The translations under genes and the position numbers were made by a program. A DNA stretch of 6,251 nt, taken from contig JAZRVE010000116.1 in NCBI GenBank assembly GCA_045598975.1, forward strand, positions 1 through 6,251, written 5' to 3'. The notes below the pieces were generated by a model. It searched no databases. It worked only from the letters and a program-made list of their open reading frames with translations, and was not told where the DNA came from. Below, piece by piece: positions 6,067 to 6,251 of this stretch (within the stretch, counting starts at the first letter, position 1; every line of letters starts with the position of its first letter). This stretch comes from UMGS882 sp045598975. GTDB lineage: Bacteria > Bacillota > Clostridia > Oscillospirales > CAG-382.

Positions 6067-6127
6067 GCCGCGTCGGAGCTTGAGGCGGAAGCCTCAACGT
6101 TCTTTTTGACAAAGAGGGGCTTTTTTT
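6056..6127. terminator. Probable two-way intrinsic terminator after the lipoprotein gene
   Basis: AAAAAAGCCCC (6056-6066) is exactly complementary to GGGGCTTTTTT (6116-6126), followed by one further T. On either strand this gives an A-tract, GC stem and T-tract. The 49-nt interior carries its own 7-bp hairpin TTGAGGC/GCCTCAA (6080-6086 with 6091-6097, loop GGAA), followed by CGTTCTTTTT, which could terminate by itself. It begins about 40 bp past the lipoprotein stop. Confidence 0.75.
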
Positions 6128-6145
6128 CGCAAAAAAGCCCCTCTT
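6112..6145. repeat. 15-bp perfect inverted repeat
   Basis: AAGAGGGGCTTTTTT (6112-6126) pairs perfectly with AAAAAAGCCCCTCTT (6131-6145) around a TCGC loop. It shares the 13-mer GCAAAAAAGCCCC with the first hairpin (6054-6066 and 6129-6141, 75 bp apart). It competes with the preceding terminator fold for arm 6116-6126. Confidence 0.85.
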
Positions 6146-6174
6146 GACTCCGAAATAACGTGTTGCGCGTTTCT

Positions 6175-6202
6175 CTGAAAACTGAAAACTGAAGACTGAA
6201 AT
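6175..6202 (+). repeat. Four-unit tandem heptamer repeat (CTGAAAA)
   Basis: Units CTGAAAA, CTGAAAA, CTGAAGA, CTGAAAT in exact 7-bp register. Same motif family and orientation as the array at 2329-2377, and likewise located just beyond a terminator hairpin. Confidence 0.85.
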
Positions 6203-6206
6203 CTTT

Positions 6207-6251
6207 TCAGCCGGCCGACTTTTTCAAATCGTGACGAACAATTCCGACGAT
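6207..6251 (-). CDS. Possible C-terminus of a minus-strand gene entering from the right edge
   Basis: Read on the minus strand from the window edge, one frame stays open for 14 codons (I-V-G-I-V-R-H-D-L-K-K-S-A-G) and ends in TGA. The basic tail, the position just before the heptamer array and a two-way terminator, and convergence with the lipoprotein gene fit a real 3' end. Fourteen codons are too few to prove coding, and no family can be assigned. Confidence 0.25.
   Translation of the reverse strand: MVGIVRHDLKKSAG

Noticed and set aside
6106..6149. TTGACA (6106-6111) and TTGACT (6144-6149) as promoters
   Set aside because: No acceptable -10 hexamer lies 16-18 bp downstream on the plus strand, and both fall in or beside terminator hairpins.

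Overview
The window reads as chromosomal DNA of a Gram-positive, low-to-moderate GC anaerobe of the Bacillota, most likely class Clostridia. The best evidence is the rplU-prp-rpmA cluster. Its L27 carries the N-terminal extension removed by the cysteine protease Prp, a trait of Bacillota and a few relatives, and the protease gene lies between the two ribosomal genes. A DUF4358-like lipoprotein, a membrane-anchored beta-helix/Ig-like surface protein and strong TTGACA/extended -10 promoters fit this. Genus cannot be fixed from the sequence alone.

Layout. (1) Positions 1-2256 hold the 3' part of a large surface protein: about 11 parallel beta-helix rungs, four Ig-like modules with an exact 75-residue period, then a C-terminal membrane anchor; a terminator follows. 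(2) A 217-bp gap holds that terminator, a seven-unit heptamer repeat and a near-perfect SigA promoter. (3) Positions 2474-4162 encode a multi-membrane-span O-antigen ligase/polymerase-like protein, with a 26-bp perfect palindrome in its first codons. (4) A second strong promoter and a structured leader resembling the L21 leader drive rplU, prp and rpmA, closed by a terminator. The commonly following obg gene is absent. (5) A 70-bp REP-like palindromic repeat and an extended -10 promoter precede a small lipoprotein gene (5479-6015). (6) The last 236 bp contain four alternating complementary arms acting as a probable two-way terminator, a second heptamer repeat array, and perhaps the last codons of a minus-strand gene running in from the right edge.

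How the genes relate. L21 and L27 are large-subunit proteins and Prp matures L27, so these three form one functional unit. The surface protein, Wzy-like enzyme and lipoprotein are all envelope functions, but each appears to have its own transcription unit, and nothing shows that they act together.

I see no clear new multi-gene system. The most unusual signals lie in or near non-coding DNA: the four-arm palindrome cluster, the same heptamer family at two loci, and the early-coding palindrome. In the surface protein, an asparagine ladder is replaced by cysteines over three successive rungs.
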